A stretch of DNA of 64,000 nt from Kibdelosporangium aridum (GCF_900176515.1 NZ_FWXV01000002.1:1674001-1738000), one strand, 5' to 3'; shown: positions 49,578 through 58,387, numbered from the stretch's first letter. Notes: a model not told the origin generated them from the letters alone. A program made the numbers and translations.

Positions 49578-51242
49578 TCATGCCGCCACGCCTGGTGTCG
49601 TGTCGATGGGGGGCGTGACGTCGTCGCGGGTGATGGCTTCGACCACGGCTGCCCAGAGGTCGCGGGAGACCGGTGGGGTGACGGCATTGCCGCACATGCG
49701 GACCTTGACGCGTTTGGACGTTCCCAGCAGCACGAATCCGGTGGGGAAGGCCATGCCGAGTTTGATTTCCTCGACCAGCAGCATCCGGAACAGGCAGTCC
49801 TCGATCGATGGCGCGGTGCGCAGCACGGCGTCGCCCTCGACCGTGGTCTGTGTCGGCATCGGGCTGTCCACGCCACGCATCCGGCCGGTGTCGTAGGCGT
49901 AGAGCATGTTCGGATCCCAGGTCACCAGGCTCTGGTGACCAGCGGTGGTCAGGGTGCGCAGCGGTTCGCCGACCGGCGTGCACATCTGGCCGGGGTTGCC
50001 CCGGGGTGTGTTGTTGCGTATCACCATGGCCAGGGCGTGATGGTTGCCGCCCGCGGCGAAGGTGTCCAACGGATCCAGTGTCGTCTTGACCCGGTTGTTG
50101 TTGCGCAGCGGCACTACCACCACAGCGTCGCTCTCCCGGGTGGTGCGGGTGCGCATCGGCACGTCCGCGGTCTGTGCGGTGTCGTTCCAGGTGCCCCCGG
50201 CCGGGACCAGCAGTGCGGTCTCGTGCCGACCGGTCTGCGTGCGTGCCGGGGCCATGACCGGTGCGGCGTTCTTGTTCTCCCGGCCCTCCACCGGAACCAG
50301 CGCGGGCATCACCCGCAGCTCCTCCACAGTGTCACGTCCCTTGGGTGCGTGAGTGAAACGAGATAGCCACGCCTCGATCCGCGCGGTTGTCTTGGGCGAC
50401 AACGCTTCCTTGCGATCCCCGATCCGCTCTCCCCGCACTGACAGGTCCAGCGCGGCCAAGGCGGGCAGTACGTACGGCGCGACCTCGGTTCCCCGGCAGG
50501 CCACCGCCGGGCAGCGGTAGACGTACTGGCGGCCGTAGGCGCCGTAGGGTTTCTTGGGGTTCTTCGGCGCGTGCAGCGCGGTCACGGTCTGATCGCACGA
50601 TGGGCACCATGCCCGCGGTCGGGTCCACCGGTCGAAATCCGGTGCCCGGTACCGCTTCTGCCAGAACACCACGTACACCCGGTCCCGCAGCTGTGGCGCC
50701 GGGGCGCCCAGCTGGTGGGCGAACGCGGAGTTGAGTGTGAGCACCTTGTGCTCATATCCGGCGTTGCGCATCCGGGCGATCCACTTGCTGAAATGCCGCC
50801 ATTTCAGCAGCGGCGGCGTGTTCTCGACAATCACCGCGCGGTAGCGGTGATGTTCGGCGAAGCGGGGCACGTCCTGCATCAGCGCCCGGCTGCGTTCCCG
50901 CGCCTCATCTGGCAGTGGTTCGTCTTCGGTGTCGTCGGGGGTATCGAGATCGAACAGAGTTGGGTCGGTGGGCTGGTCGGCGAAGTCCTGCCGCTCACCG
51001 CGGGCGATGGACCAGAACGTGCAGGCCGGCGAGGCCCAGAGCACGTCGGTGCGTGGGAATCGGCCGGGGTCGACCTGGGCGATGTCCTGCCTGTCATGAT
51101 CGACATGCGGGAAGTTGGTCTGGTGGGTCTCGATCGCCAAGTCCCAATGGTTGGCGGCCATCACCACACGCACTCCCGGAACGGATTCAGCGCCGGACGA
51201 GCTGCCCCCGGCACCGCAGAACAAGTCCGTGACCGTGATCAT
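49578..51242 (-). CDS. C5-cytosine DNA methyltransferase (phage/element type)
   Basis: About 554 residues from the ATG at 51242 (GAGG upstream). Motif I is D-L-F-C-G-A-G-G-S-S-S-G at 6-17, motif IV A-S-P-A-C-T-F-W-S with the catalytic Cys near residue 74 (PAC in place of the usual PPC/PEC), motif VI V-I-V-E-N-T, motif VIII Q-L-R-D-R-V-Y-V-V-F and motifs IX/X at the C-terminus (F-P-T-G-F, C-G-N-A-V). A C-P-S-C...C-P-A-x-x-C zinc ribbon lies before the target-recognition region. No cognate endonuclease is adjacent, so it probably protects the element or acts as an orphan. Confidence 0.92.
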   Translation of the reverse strand: MITVTDLFCGAGGSSSGAESVPGVRVVMAANHWDLAIETHQTNFPHVDHDRQDIAQVDPGRFPRTDVLWASPACTFWSIARGERQDFADQPTDPTLFDLDTPDDTEDEPLPDEARERSRALMQDVPRFAEHHRYRAVIVENTPPLLKWRHFSKWIARMRNAGYEHKVLTLNSAFAHQLGAPAPQLRDRVYVVFWQKRYRAPDFDRWTRPRAWCPSCDQTVTALHAPKNPKKPYGAYGRQYVYRCPAVACRGTEVAPYVLPALAALDLSVRGERIGDRKEALSPKTTARIEAWLSRFTHAPKGRDTVEELRVMPALVPVEGRENKNAAPVMAPARTQTGRHETALLVPAGGTWNDTAQTADVPMRTRTTRESDAVVVVPLRNNNRVKTTLDPLDTFAAGGNHHALAMVIRNNTPRGNPGQMCTPVGEPLRTLTTAGHQSLVTWDPNMLYAYDTGRMRGVDSPMPTQTTVEGDAVLRTAPSIEDCLFRMLLVEEIKLGMAFPTGFVLLGTSKRVKVRMCGNAVTPPVSRDLWAAVVEAITRDDVTPPIDTTPGVAA

Positions 51243-51385
51243 GGTTGCCTCGCTTCTGTCCACAGTGACGTTGTCGTGTGACGTGGCGACTGCCGGGTGT
51301 CACGTCCCTTGAGGTATGGATGTTCTCCTGGTGTTCTGTTCTGTTCCGTCCGATGTGGTCACACACCTTGCGCGATGGATGGATG

Positions 51386-52045
51386 TCACGTCCCCGCGCT
51401 CCGTTGGGCTTCCTCGTCGATCGGACATAGGTCGACGGCGTTGTAAACCCAGCTGACCAGCTCGGCGCGAAGTTCGAGTAGCGGCGGAAAATCCGCCGCA
51501 TAGTCCTGCAGTTCGCGTAGTTGTCGTTCGTATCGGCCGATCAACTCGCGCATGGTGAAGCCTTGGTCTCGGAGTGTCCTGCCACCGTTGGCGATATGCG
51601 TGATCTTCGGCAGGAGTTTGTCCATGGCCTTGACGTACCGTGCCTCTGGCGTGCTTCGGTTCTCATACAGGTCGATCACCGTGCTTAGCCAGGGAAGTCT
51701 GCTGAATTCGGCCCGAATGCGTTCAAGGGCGACGTGTTCCCGTTCCTGCTTGCTGGTCTGCTGTTCGGTGGTGATCCGCAACGTGGGTGTGTCCCCGGCG
51801 TAGACCTCGACCACGTCGTGTACCAACGCGAGCTGGGCGATCAGACCCAGGTCAAGGTGAGGCAGATGGCGTGCTGCGAACGAGCACGCGACGAGTCCGA
51901 GCATGACGGTGTGGTCGGTGTCGGACTCCGGTGTGACTCCGTCTTCGTGGAAGGTGATCCGGTTGACCCGTCCGAATGCGAGGGCCAGCACACCAAGTTG
52001 GACAACCGAGGTCAGGTCCCCGTTAGTGATTGGTGGATCGAGCAT
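51386..52045 (-). CDS. HD-domain phosphohydrolase (YfbR/HDDC2-like)
   Basis: A 219-residue protein. The metal site is visible as D-T-D-H-T-V (first His), L-V-H-D-V-V-E-V-Y-A-G-D (the HD pair) and M-D-K-L-L-P (last Asp region). The order fits the HD_3/YfbR group of nucleotide phosphohydrolases. In a mobile element it may adjust nucleotide pools during replication. The stop codon is in the repeat motif (A-G-T-stop). Confidence 0.85.
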   Translation of the reverse strand: MLDPPITNGDLTSVVQLGVLALAFGRVNRITFHEDGVTPESDTDHTVMLGLVACSFAARHLPHLDLGLIAQLALVHDVVEVYAGDTPTLRITTEQQTSKQEREHVALERIRAEFSRLPWLSTVIDLYENRSTPEARYVKAMDKLLPKITHIANGGRTLRDQGFTMRELIGRYERQLRELQDYAADFPPLLELRAELVSWVYNAVDLCPIDEEAQRSAGT

Positions 52046-52127
52046 CCGGTCTCCCTGAAGTCATCGAGGTGTACGCGCGTGGTGGGTTGATGTCGCCGCT
52101 CAGCCACGTACTCTGAGGGGCTGGCAT
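52023..52127 (-). CDS. Possible 34-codon ORF starting inside the repeat motif
   Basis: The ATG directly follows the motif (GGGGACGTGACATG) and the frame encodes M-P-A-P-Q-S-T-W-L-S-G-D-I-N. It overlaps the first 23 bases of the HD gene, so it could couple translation. Codon bias is weak. Confidence 0.3.
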   Translation of the reverse strand: MPAPQSTWLSGDINPPRAYTSMTSGRPDARSTNH

Positions 52128-52140
52128 GTCACGTCCCCTG

Positions 52141-52455
52141 CTACGAAGGGGTTTCTGTCTGGTGCTGTTCTTCGGGCGTGCGGTACTCGCCGCCCCACGC
52201 CGCCCATTGCGGCGGCGGCACGTACTGCCAAATGCGCGCCACCATGTCGGTGCCCGCCTTGGTGACCTGGTGGGCGAATGCGGTGGTGGGCGCGTAACAG
52301 CGGCTGCTGCCGCACGGGTGCTCCAGCGGATACCGGCCGCGACGGCTGGCCCTGCGAGTGGCGATCCAATCGCCGTAGTAGAACCAGCGGTGATCACGCG
52401 GCCCGCCGGACAGACTGACCAAGTCGCTGTGCGGGTCGTTCCAGGCGAAGTCCAT
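52141..52455 (-). CDS. Hypothetical protein of the replication block
   Basis: A 104-residue protein from the ATG at 52455 (M-D-F-A-W-N-D-P-H-S-D). It is rich in aromatic residues (H-R-W-F-Y-Y-G-D-W, I-W-Q-Y-V-P-P-P-Q-W) and has two Cys/His pairs (H-P-C, R-C-Y) that could bind metal. No family recognised. It is between Prim-Pol and the HD gene, in the same direction, 31 bases after the Prim-Pol stop. Confidence 0.6.
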   Translation of the reverse strand: MDFAWNDPHSDLVSLSGGPRDHRWFYYGDWIATRRASRRGRYPLEHPCGSSRCYAPTTAFAHQVTKAGTDMVARIWQYVPPPQWAAWGGEYRTPEEQHQTETPS

Positions 52456-52486
52456 TACACCGTGGTGCCTTTCCAACGTGGGGCGG

Positions 52487-53473
52487 TCACGTCCCTTGGT
52501 GAGTACGGGTTTTCGCGGGTGGAATGCGGGGGCGTTGCATTCCCGCGCGCAGGCCGTTGGTGATGGTGCGGCGGATCTCGTAGTCGGTGCAGTCGCAGTC
52601 GGCGGTGAGCAGGTGCCGAGCCGCTGCGTAGAGCTCGGTGTGCGCGTCGGCATAGGACAGCCCGCCTCCCGCCACGTGCTGTCCGAGGTTTCCCGACGCG
52701 CTGTAGAGGGTCTTCTTGTGTGTCCCGCCGGCCGCGGTTGCGATCCGTTCGCATTCGCCGCGCACGGCGGCGGCTGTGTAGGCCGCCAGACGCGGCGATG
52801 TGCGCGGCGGGGGTGCTGTGGTGTGCACGACCGGTTGGGGCGTCAGCAAGGCTGTCAGCCATGCGGGAAGCGGCGCCGGGGTCAGGTCGACGGCGAGTTG
52901 GTACTCACCGTCCGGTGTGATCGATCCGGGGGCGACGATGTAGCCGCCCCACGCGCGGGTGTCGATTTTCCAGCCCAAGCCGTTGCCGTGTTCCCCTTCG
53001 GTGTTGCGCAGTTGTCGCTCGGTCGGCGCGGCGAAGTACAGGTGTGTCCCGCCACGCGGGGTCAGTCCCCAGCAGGTACGGGGAAACGGCTGACCGTGGC
53101 GGGAGCAGATGGCGGCGAAGTGGTCAAGCCCGTCCCGGATGCCCTGCTGGGCAAGGTCGTGCGGTGGTGTGTCCTGTGCGGACTTGGGGCGGTCCAGGTC
53201 GATGACGATCAGTCCGCTGGGGCCGGTGGCGATGCCGATGTTGTATGCGGCTCGGGTCCAGGCCGCGCGGATGCGGTCCGGGTCGGTGGTGGCCCGCTGC
53301 TCCCAGCCTTGGTGCCCGGTACGGCAGATCCCGGTGCGGGGGCAGGGCTTGCGCGGGGTGTCACCGTGCAGCGCGGGCGGTTTCTTGCGGCCGGGTTGGA
53401 TTGGGAAGACGTGCCAGCCGCGGTCGGCGGCGGCCAGGGCGGCGTTGAGCAACTGGCGGTGGGCGGTGTCCAT
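52487..53473 (-). CDS. Primase-polymerase (Prim-Pol, RepPP-type initiator)
   Basis: About 328 residues from the ATG at 53473 (AAAGGA nine bases upstream). The N-terminal archaeo-eukaryotic primase fold has G-W-H-V-F-P-I-Q-P-G-R-K-K-P, the catalytic I-D-L-D at 91-94, T-P-R-G-G-T-H-L-Y-F at 138-147 and W-K-I-D-T-R-A-W-G-G-Y at 169-179. It can prime and extend DNA, and such proteins define RepPP-type AICEs. The C-terminal part (A-A-Y-T-A-A-A-V-R-G-E) is a PriCT-like helical domain. The stop is in the repeat motif (Q-G-T-stop). Confidence 0.93.
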   Translation of the reverse strand: MDTAHRQLLNAALAAADRGWHVFPIQPGRKKPPALHGDTPRKPCPRTGICRTGHQGWEQRATTDPDRIRAAWTRAAYNIGIATGPSGLIVIDLDRPKSAQDTPPHDLAQQGIRDGLDHFAAICSRHGQPFPRTCWGLTPRGGTHLYFAAPTERQLRNTEGEHGNGLGWKIDTRAWGGYIVAPGSITPDGEYQLAVDLTPAPLPAWLTALLTPQPVVHTTAPPPRTSPRLAAYTAAAVRGECERIATAAGGTHKKTLYSASGNLGQHVAGGGLSYADAHTELYAAARHLLTADCDCTDYEIRRTITNGLRAGMQRPRIPPAKTRTHQGT

Positions 53474-53656
53474 CACCGGTGTCCTTTCGCAGCCAGGAGG
53501 GCGTTGTCCGGTCGGTGGCGGTGACGGTGTGTGCACCGCTGGACATGGGGCGGCGGCGTAGCCGCTCCGCTGGAGAGCAGTGCGGCACGCCGCCGGATTC
53601 GGTGGGTTATCGGAGTTGATCTGTTGTCCGAGCGCCGGTGTGGCTCGTGATCAGGT

Positions 53657-54091
53657 TCAGAAGGGCGGTTCGCTGTTCCATTGACTGCCGGTGGCTCCGG
53701 ATTGCGCGCCGGTGTTCTCGTCCGTGCGCGTGGCCTTGGTGACGGTCACAGTGGCCCAGCGCAGCGAGGCAGCGACTTCGGTGACGTCCAGTTCGAACGC
53801 GTAGCGCTTGTCACCCTGGTTGGTGGTGTAGGAGCGTTGCCGCAAGGCGCCGGTGACCATGACGCGGGCGCCCTTGCTCAGCGAGTTGACGAGGTTCTCG
53901 GCGATCTGGCGCCACACCGTGCAGCGCAGGAACGTCGCGTCCCCATCGATCCAGGTACCGGTTTTCTGGTCGTAGCGGCGGTCGTTGGCTGCGACGGTGA
54001 AGTTGGCGACCGGCATGCCGTTCGCGGTGTACCGCAGTTCGGGGTCGGCGGTAAGGGTGCCCGACATGGTGACTTCGGGAAGGCCTGACAT
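53657..54091 (-). CDS. ssb: Single-stranded DNA-binding protein
   Basis: About 144 residues from the ATG at 54091 (GAGGAG upstream). OB-fold elements are G-T-L-T-A-D-P-E-L-R-Y, F-T-V-A-A-N-D-R-R-Y, F-L-R-C-T-V-W-R-Q-I-A-E-N and V-M-V-T-G-A-L-R-Q-R. The acidic C-terminal tip of housekeeping SSB is reduced to S-E-P-P-F, close to the usual D-x-P-F. It coats single strands made during element replication. It is a second SSB beside the chromosomal one expected elsewhere. Confidence 0.95.
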   Translation of the reverse strand: MSGLPEVTMSGTLTADPELRYTANGMPVANFTVAANDRRYDQKTGTWIDGDATFLRCTVWRQIAENLVNSLSKGARVMVTGALRQRSYTTNQGDKRYAFELDVTEVAASLRWATVTVTKATRTDENTGAQSGATGSQWNSEPPF

Positions 54092-54207
54092 GACAAGGAA
54101 CTCCTCGGGTTGGAGTGACTGAAGGTGGGTGCCGGTGCGGCGCGGGCGCGCGTCAGGTCTCCGCGCCGCACCGGGATGTCTGCTGCGCCACCGTGGGGGC
54201 GCAGGGT

Positions 54208-54993
54208 TCAACTGCCGAACTCGCGATCCGGTTTGCGGGTGTGTTCCCGGGTGCAGTCCGGGCATGTCCAATGGGCCCGGTCGTGCCGGGTCCAGCCGAC
54301 AGTGGCGGCGAAGCGGGCGACGTCGCCGCGGTCGCGTTCGCGGACCTCGAACGGCACATCGTCGTCGTCAGTCTGGTCAAGCAGCACCGGGTTGTTGAAC
54401 CGGTTGTCGCACAGCGGTGCGGCACAGCACAGCCGCCAGGTCGGTTCGATCTGCCGGGTGACGTCCTCTACCCGGTATGCGGGGTTGGCACCGTGCTCGG
54501 TCAGCCAGGCGTCCAAGTCGTTCCAGGTGTCGAACACGTAGTCGGATTGGGTCCAGTCGTCCGTCTGCACGATCCAGCCGGGGGCGAGGTGCTGCCAGCT
54601 GTGGCGTGCCCACCAGGTCGGCCGTCCGTCCTGCCAGGACTCGTGTACACGGTTGCGGATGTCCCACACCACGTGCGTCACGTCCCCGCGTTGCTCACGC
54701 AATTGCTGCGCGGGCAACGTCCAGTCGACACCGGCGTCGGCCAACAGCACGGCGGCTTCCCGAGCGTAGGCCAGCGGGATGGAAACCAGCGCGAGGTGCA
54801 GGCCGGTGCGGGTATGGATGATCGTCCATCCACCGGTGTAGCGGCCGGTGAACACATTGATGCTCGGGACGATCACCAGTCCCGGCGCGGGAGTCGGCTC
54901 GCCGGGAAACGACAATTGTGGACGGTCACGGTAGACGGGCGTGGTCGGCACCCAGCCGCTGTCAACCGATCGGGTTGGTGTCGTGATCGTCAT
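54208..54993 (-). CDS. Hypothetical Zn-ribbon-like protein
   Basis: A 261-residue protein. The N-terminal half has F-P-G-E-P-T-P-A-P-G and W-T-I-I-H-T-R-T-G-L. The C-terminal half has two Cys pairs, C-C-A-A-P-L-C-D and W-T-C-P-D-C-T-R-E-H, which could form one or two zinc sites. R-G-D-V-T-H-V-V is encoded by the repeat motif near residue 103, and another motif copy ends five bases before the ATG. Function unknown; it lies between the 71-residue gene and ssb, so a DNA-related role is possible. Confidence 0.65.
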   Translation of the reverse strand: MTITTPTRSVDSGWVPTTPVYRDRPQLSFPGEPTPAPGLVIVPSINVFTGRYTGGWTIIHTRTGLHLALVSIPLAYAREAAVLLADAGVDWTLPAQQLREQRGDVTHVVWDIRNRVHESWQDGRPTWWARHSWQHLAPGWIVQTDDWTQSDYVFDTWNDLDAWLTEHGANPAYRVEDVTRQIEPTWRLCCAAPLCDNRFNNPVLLDQTDDDDVPFEVRERDRGDVARFAATVGWTRHDRAHWTCPDCTREHTRKPDREFGS

Positions 54994-55177
54994 GGCGAGT
55001 CACGTCCCCTTGCTTGTCTGGCCACGGGTAGGACAGGAATCGCGGATCGGGTCGAACGTTCACTTCCGCGTCGACACGCCTAAGCATGACCGTGGCCTCA
55101 CCCATTTCGGACACGTTGGTCACGGCGGCCAACACAGTCAGTATCTCGGGCGCTGTCCCTTCAAGACGGATCTTCAC
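54962..55177 (-). CDS. Small hypothetical protein (71 residues)
   Basis: GTG at 55177 with CAGGAG six bases upstream gives K-I-R-L-E-G-T-A-P-E-I-L-T-V-L-A-A-V, an alpha/beta start with a conserved look, then E-A-T-V-M-L-R-R-V-D-A-E-V-N-V-R-P. The end is polar and contains Q-G-D-V-T encoded by the repeat motif. The last 32 bases overlap the start of the next gene. No family recognised. Confidence 0.6.
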   Translation of the reverse strand: MKIRLEGTAPEILTVLAAVTNVSEMGEATVMLRRVDAEVNVRPDPRFLSYPWPDKQGDVTRHDDHDTNPIG

Positions 55178-55232
55178 AGCTGTACTCCTGATTCCGGTTG
55201 GGGACACCAGCCACCGGTGTAGATGGCTGGTG

Positions 55233-55415
55233 TCACGTCCCTAAGGGCGTGAAAAGAGGCAGTTCGTCCTCACTGGACTGTGCAGTCAGCTTGCCTCTGC
55301 GCCCTGGGCATTCGCCTTGTCCCAGCAGTCCCGCACACTCGCGTTGATCGTCGCGAGGCGGGCCGGGGTGGCGCGGTGTACGACCTCGCTGCCTCGCGGT
55401 TCGCGGATCAGGCAC
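55233..55415 (-). CDS. Small ORF downstream of the modular protein (frame uncertain)
   Basis: A 60-codon frame whose GTG overlaps the stop of the 990-codon gene (CGTGCCTGA) and which ends T-P-L-G-T-stop in the repeat motif. Against it, a second frame over 55286-55430 (C-L-I-R-E-P-R-G-S-E-V-V-H-R) has far better codon bias (about 84% G/C at third positions) but no normal start. One of the two is probably real, or a frameshift has split a gene. Confidence 0.35.
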   Translation of the reverse strand: MPDPRTARQRGRTPRHPGPPRDDQRECAGLLGQGECPGRRGKLTAQSSEDELPLFTPLGT

Positions 55416-58380
55416 GTGGTGGCTGTGTGGCCGTCGTGCTGTCGTTGCCGAGGGTTGTGTTGTCCGCGAGGTCGGCGTTCCACTTGTTCCAGCTCCGCAG
55501 CCCGGCGAACTTGCGGCGAGCGGCGATGGCCTGTTTGAGGACCCGCTTCTCCAGTTCTTTGTCGGTCAAGCGATCCACACGGGAGAGTCCCAACTCGCTC
55601 GCCAGGGCCAGCAACCCCTGCCGGTCCAGGTTCTGGGCGCGCAGGATCTCGGCACCCTGGTCCTCGGTCTCGGTTGTCCGCAGGCGTGCCGCGATGGGTG
55701 ACAGGCCAGTATCCGGCTTTGTGGAGTCCTTCCACGGCCGTGCCGCCCGGTCGGCCTTCGCGGTGGTCACGTCCCCACTGGGAGTTGCCTTGCCCTGCTT
55801 GGACTTGCCAGACCTGTCAGGCCGTCGACCTGGTTGTCCTGCCTGTCCGGAGGGGGCGGCTGTGCGCGGTTGGCTACGTTCTCCGCCGTGGCCAGGCTCG
55901 GGTTTCGCCGTGGATTCATCGCTGTCCCACTTGCGCAGCCCAGCGAACTTGCGGCGAGCGCCGATCGCCTGCTTCAGCACCTTGTCCAGCAGTGCCTTCT
56001 GGCTCAGGCGATCCACCCGTGAGAGACCCAACTCACCGGCCACGGCGAGCAGCCCTTCCCGGTCCAGGTTCTGTGCCCGCAGCAACTCGGCACCCTCGTC
56101 CTCCGTCTCGGTTTCCCGCAGACGCGATGCGATGGCCGACGCGCCGGCATTCTGCCTCGCTGGCTCGCTCCGGTCGGGTGATGTGACAGCGGTTGCCCGA
56201 TTCCTGTTGTCGGGCTTGCGCGTGGCGTCGGCCCGCCGGGCACGTTCCTGGGCGCGTCGCTGGGACTCGGCCGGATCGACCGGAGTGACGGAATATCCGT
56301 CTGGGCCGAAGGTGACGTTGCCGTGGATCACGACGTGCGATCCGACATTCCCGTGGACACTGAACTTGGAATCGGCGGATTCGCGCCCCTGGTTGGCGGT
56401 TGGGGGAACGTCCTGTCCGGTCGGTGGTGTGGTGTTCTGCTGTGCCCAGGTCCGATCTCGGATCGCTGCGTGGTCCTCCCGCACTCCCACAGTGCCATCA
56501 ACGATCTTGCGCCGAATCACCATCATCGTGTCATTGCTCTGTACGGCGACGTCCAACTGTTTGGCGAGGGAAACCAGCTCAGATTTCTTGAGCCTCAGAT
56601 CGGATAGGTAACGGTCCGCCTCCCCACGGTTCGTGAGAGCTGCGAGTCGAGCACGTACCCCACTGGCATCTGCGGTCACGTCCCTGGCAGAGGTTGCCCG
56701 GTTCCCATTGTCGGGCTTGCGCGTGGCGTCGGATGGCTTGCGCGGCAGGTGACCGGGTGGGGTGGTCGCCGCACGGTCAGATGGTCGCGTTCCGATCGGC
56801 TGGGCATCATCCGTTGTCGCGGTGCTGCCAGTGGCCGGGTGGTTGCCGAGTTCGCGAAGCGTCGCCGGGGTGATCGCGAACAGGTGGTTGTCTTCGCCAC
56901 CGATCCGTACGGCGGCCTCGTGGTCCGCTGCTGTCAACGTTTTGCGGTTCGACTCCGGCGCGATGTGGGCCGTGCCGGTTCGGCTCAGCCCTTTGAGCGC
57001 TTGGTCGACTTCCGCCTTGGTGATGTCCGGGTTGAGGCGTGCCCGCAACTGGTCCAGCCCGACCCAGTCACGGCCAGGGCGCTCGGCAAGCAAGTCCCTG
57101 TACGCCTGGACGACCTGCCCCTGAACGTGTGCGTCACGGTTGTCGGTCGGGGTCCGGCCATCGTCAGACGGGTCGGCGCGTGTCACGTCCTTCGCGTGAG
57201 CCGCCTGGTTCCGTGTTGTGGTGGCCGATGTGTCCATCATGGAGTGTGCGTCGTGGTTCTCGGGTCCGCCCCAGATCTTGATGACGTGGTTGTCTTCGTT
57301 GCCGATGCGTACTGCGTTGGCTTGCGCGGCGGGTTGTGATCGGTGCAGGCCGGACGCCTCGGGCATAAGGGTCACGCCAGGACCGTCCATCTTGCGGAGC
57401 ACGGCGTCGACCTCGTCCTTGGTGACGTCCCAGTTGAGCTCGCTGCGCAGATCGGCCAGGTCGACCAATCCCGACTGTCCCAACCCCTTCGCCTCGACGA
57501 TGTTCTGATAGGCCCGCCGGATCTGGCGTTCGATATCCCGGACGCGTTCTTCTGGCTGGGTGGGGGTTCGCTCGCCCACGTAGTAGTCGTCAGCGCGGGG
57601 GTCCACCGCCGGAGATGGCGTGGATGTCACATCCCCGTGACGTTGCTGTTGGTGGTCGTCGGGGGTGGCGTGGGATTCCCCTGTGGCATCAGGGTTACTG
57701 ATTGCGCACATGCGTCGCTGTTCTTCCTGACGGATTTGCGTGTAGAGATCATCACCGACGTTGGGAGTGATCAGGGCGGCGGCGAGGTCGGCGTTGCTTG
57801 ACTTCGCCGGGCCTTGACGCCGGACACGTTCCAGCGCGTCCGGGTCTGGTTCTGGACGACTTCCCACGTTGATCAGGTGCCTGGGCTTGCCGCCGATCAT
57901 GACCGCCGCGGCTCGATCGCGGTCGGTCAGCGCTTTCTGGTTCATTTCGGCCATCAGGGACACGTCCGGGTCGGTGATGAGTTCGTCCAGGACGCGGTCC
58001 ATGGCCTCGCGGTCCACGTGCGGCAGTCGTTCGCGCAGGTCGGCCAGGCAGACCCATCCGAGGCTGCTCCAACGTCCGGGTTCCTGGGCAATGCTGCGCA
58101 CGGTGTGACGAATCTGGTCGGCCACGCTCGCGCCGTCGGCAGGCGTGGTCACGTCCCCTTGCGGTGTTGCCGGGTCGTGAGAGCAGGCCTGCTTGATGGT
58201 GTCCATATGGGACCTGGCAGCGGCGAGTTTCTGTTCCGCCCCAGCGATTGCGGCCTCATCGCCGCTGGCTTGCGCGGCGGCGAGCGCGCGGTTGGCGCGG
58301 GACAGGCGTTGCCGGGCGGCCTGATTGGTTTTGGTGCGGGAGGCGCCGCCTTTGCAACGCCGCCCGCCAGCTCTGCACAT
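55408..58380 (-). CDS. Modular 990-residue protein: winged-helix-like and Rho-N-like repeats
   Basis: The order is: an N-terminal Cys/basic region with coiled coil (1-65); three diverged winged-helix-like modules (about 86-172, 286-371, 421-504; pattern L-A-D-L-R..L, then A-A-V-R-I-G-G-E-D-N-H); a Rho-N/SAP-like helical module (574-632); a beta segment H-G-N-V-G-S-H-V-V-I-H-G-N-V-T (676-690); and two near-identical helical modules (748-817, 894-963; A-Q-N-L-D-R-x-G-L-L-A, L-G-L-S-R-V-D-R-L). Linkers contain G/K/R-D-V-T from the repeat motif at 75, 249, 397, 566 and 869. Probably a DNA-bridging or regulatory scaffold. Confidence 0.7.
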   Translation of the reverse strand: MCRAGGRRCKGGASRTKTNQAARQRLSRANRALAAAQASGDEAAIAGAEQKLAAARSHMDTIKQACSHDPATPQGDVTTPADGASVADQIRHTVRSIAQEPGRWSSLGWVCLADLRERLPHVDREAMDRVLDELITDPDVSLMAEMNQKALTDRDRAAAVMIGGKPRHLINVGSRPEPDPDALERVRRQGPAKSSNADLAAALITPNVGDDLYTQIRQEEQRRMCAISNPDATGESHATPDDHQQQRHGDVTSTPSPAVDPRADDYYVGERTPTQPEERVRDIERQIRRAYQNIVEAKGLGQSGLVDLADLRSELNWDVTKDEVDAVLRKMDGPGVTLMPEASGLHRSQPAAQANAVRIGNEDNHVIKIWGGPENHDAHSMMDTSATTTRNQAAHAKDVTRADPSDDGRTPTDNRDAHVQGQVVQAYRDLLAERPGRDWVGLDQLRARLNPDITKAEVDQALKGLSRTGTAHIAPESNRKTLTAADHEAAVRIGGEDNHLFAITPATLRELGNHPATGSTATTDDAQPIGTRPSDRAATTPPGHLPRKPSDATRKPDNGNRATSARDVTADASGVRARLAALTNRGEADRYLSDLRLKKSELVSLAKQLDVAVQSNDTMMVIRRKIVDGTVGVREDHAAIRDRTWAQQNTTPPTGQDVPPTANQGRESADSKFSVHGNVGSHVVIHGNVTFGPDGYSVTPVDPAESQRRAQERARRADATRKPDNRNRATAVTSPDRSEPARQNAGASAIASRLRETETEDEGAELLRAQNLDREGLLAVAGELGLSRVDRLSQKALLDKVLKQAIGARRKFAGLRKWDSDESTAKPEPGHGGERSQPRTAAPSGQAGQPGRRPDRSGKSKQGKATPSGDVTTAKADRAARPWKDSTKPDTGLSPIAARLRTTETEDQGAEILRAQNLDRQGLLALASELGLSRVDRLTDKELEKRVLKQAIAARRKFAGLRSWNKWNADLADNTTLGNDSTTATQPPRA

Positions 58381-58387
58381 GACGCAG

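Noticed and set aside
49411..49896. Plus-strand 161-codon frame with a good ribosome binding site
   Set aside because: Most of it is antisense to the methyltransferase gene; the unique first part has weak codon bias.
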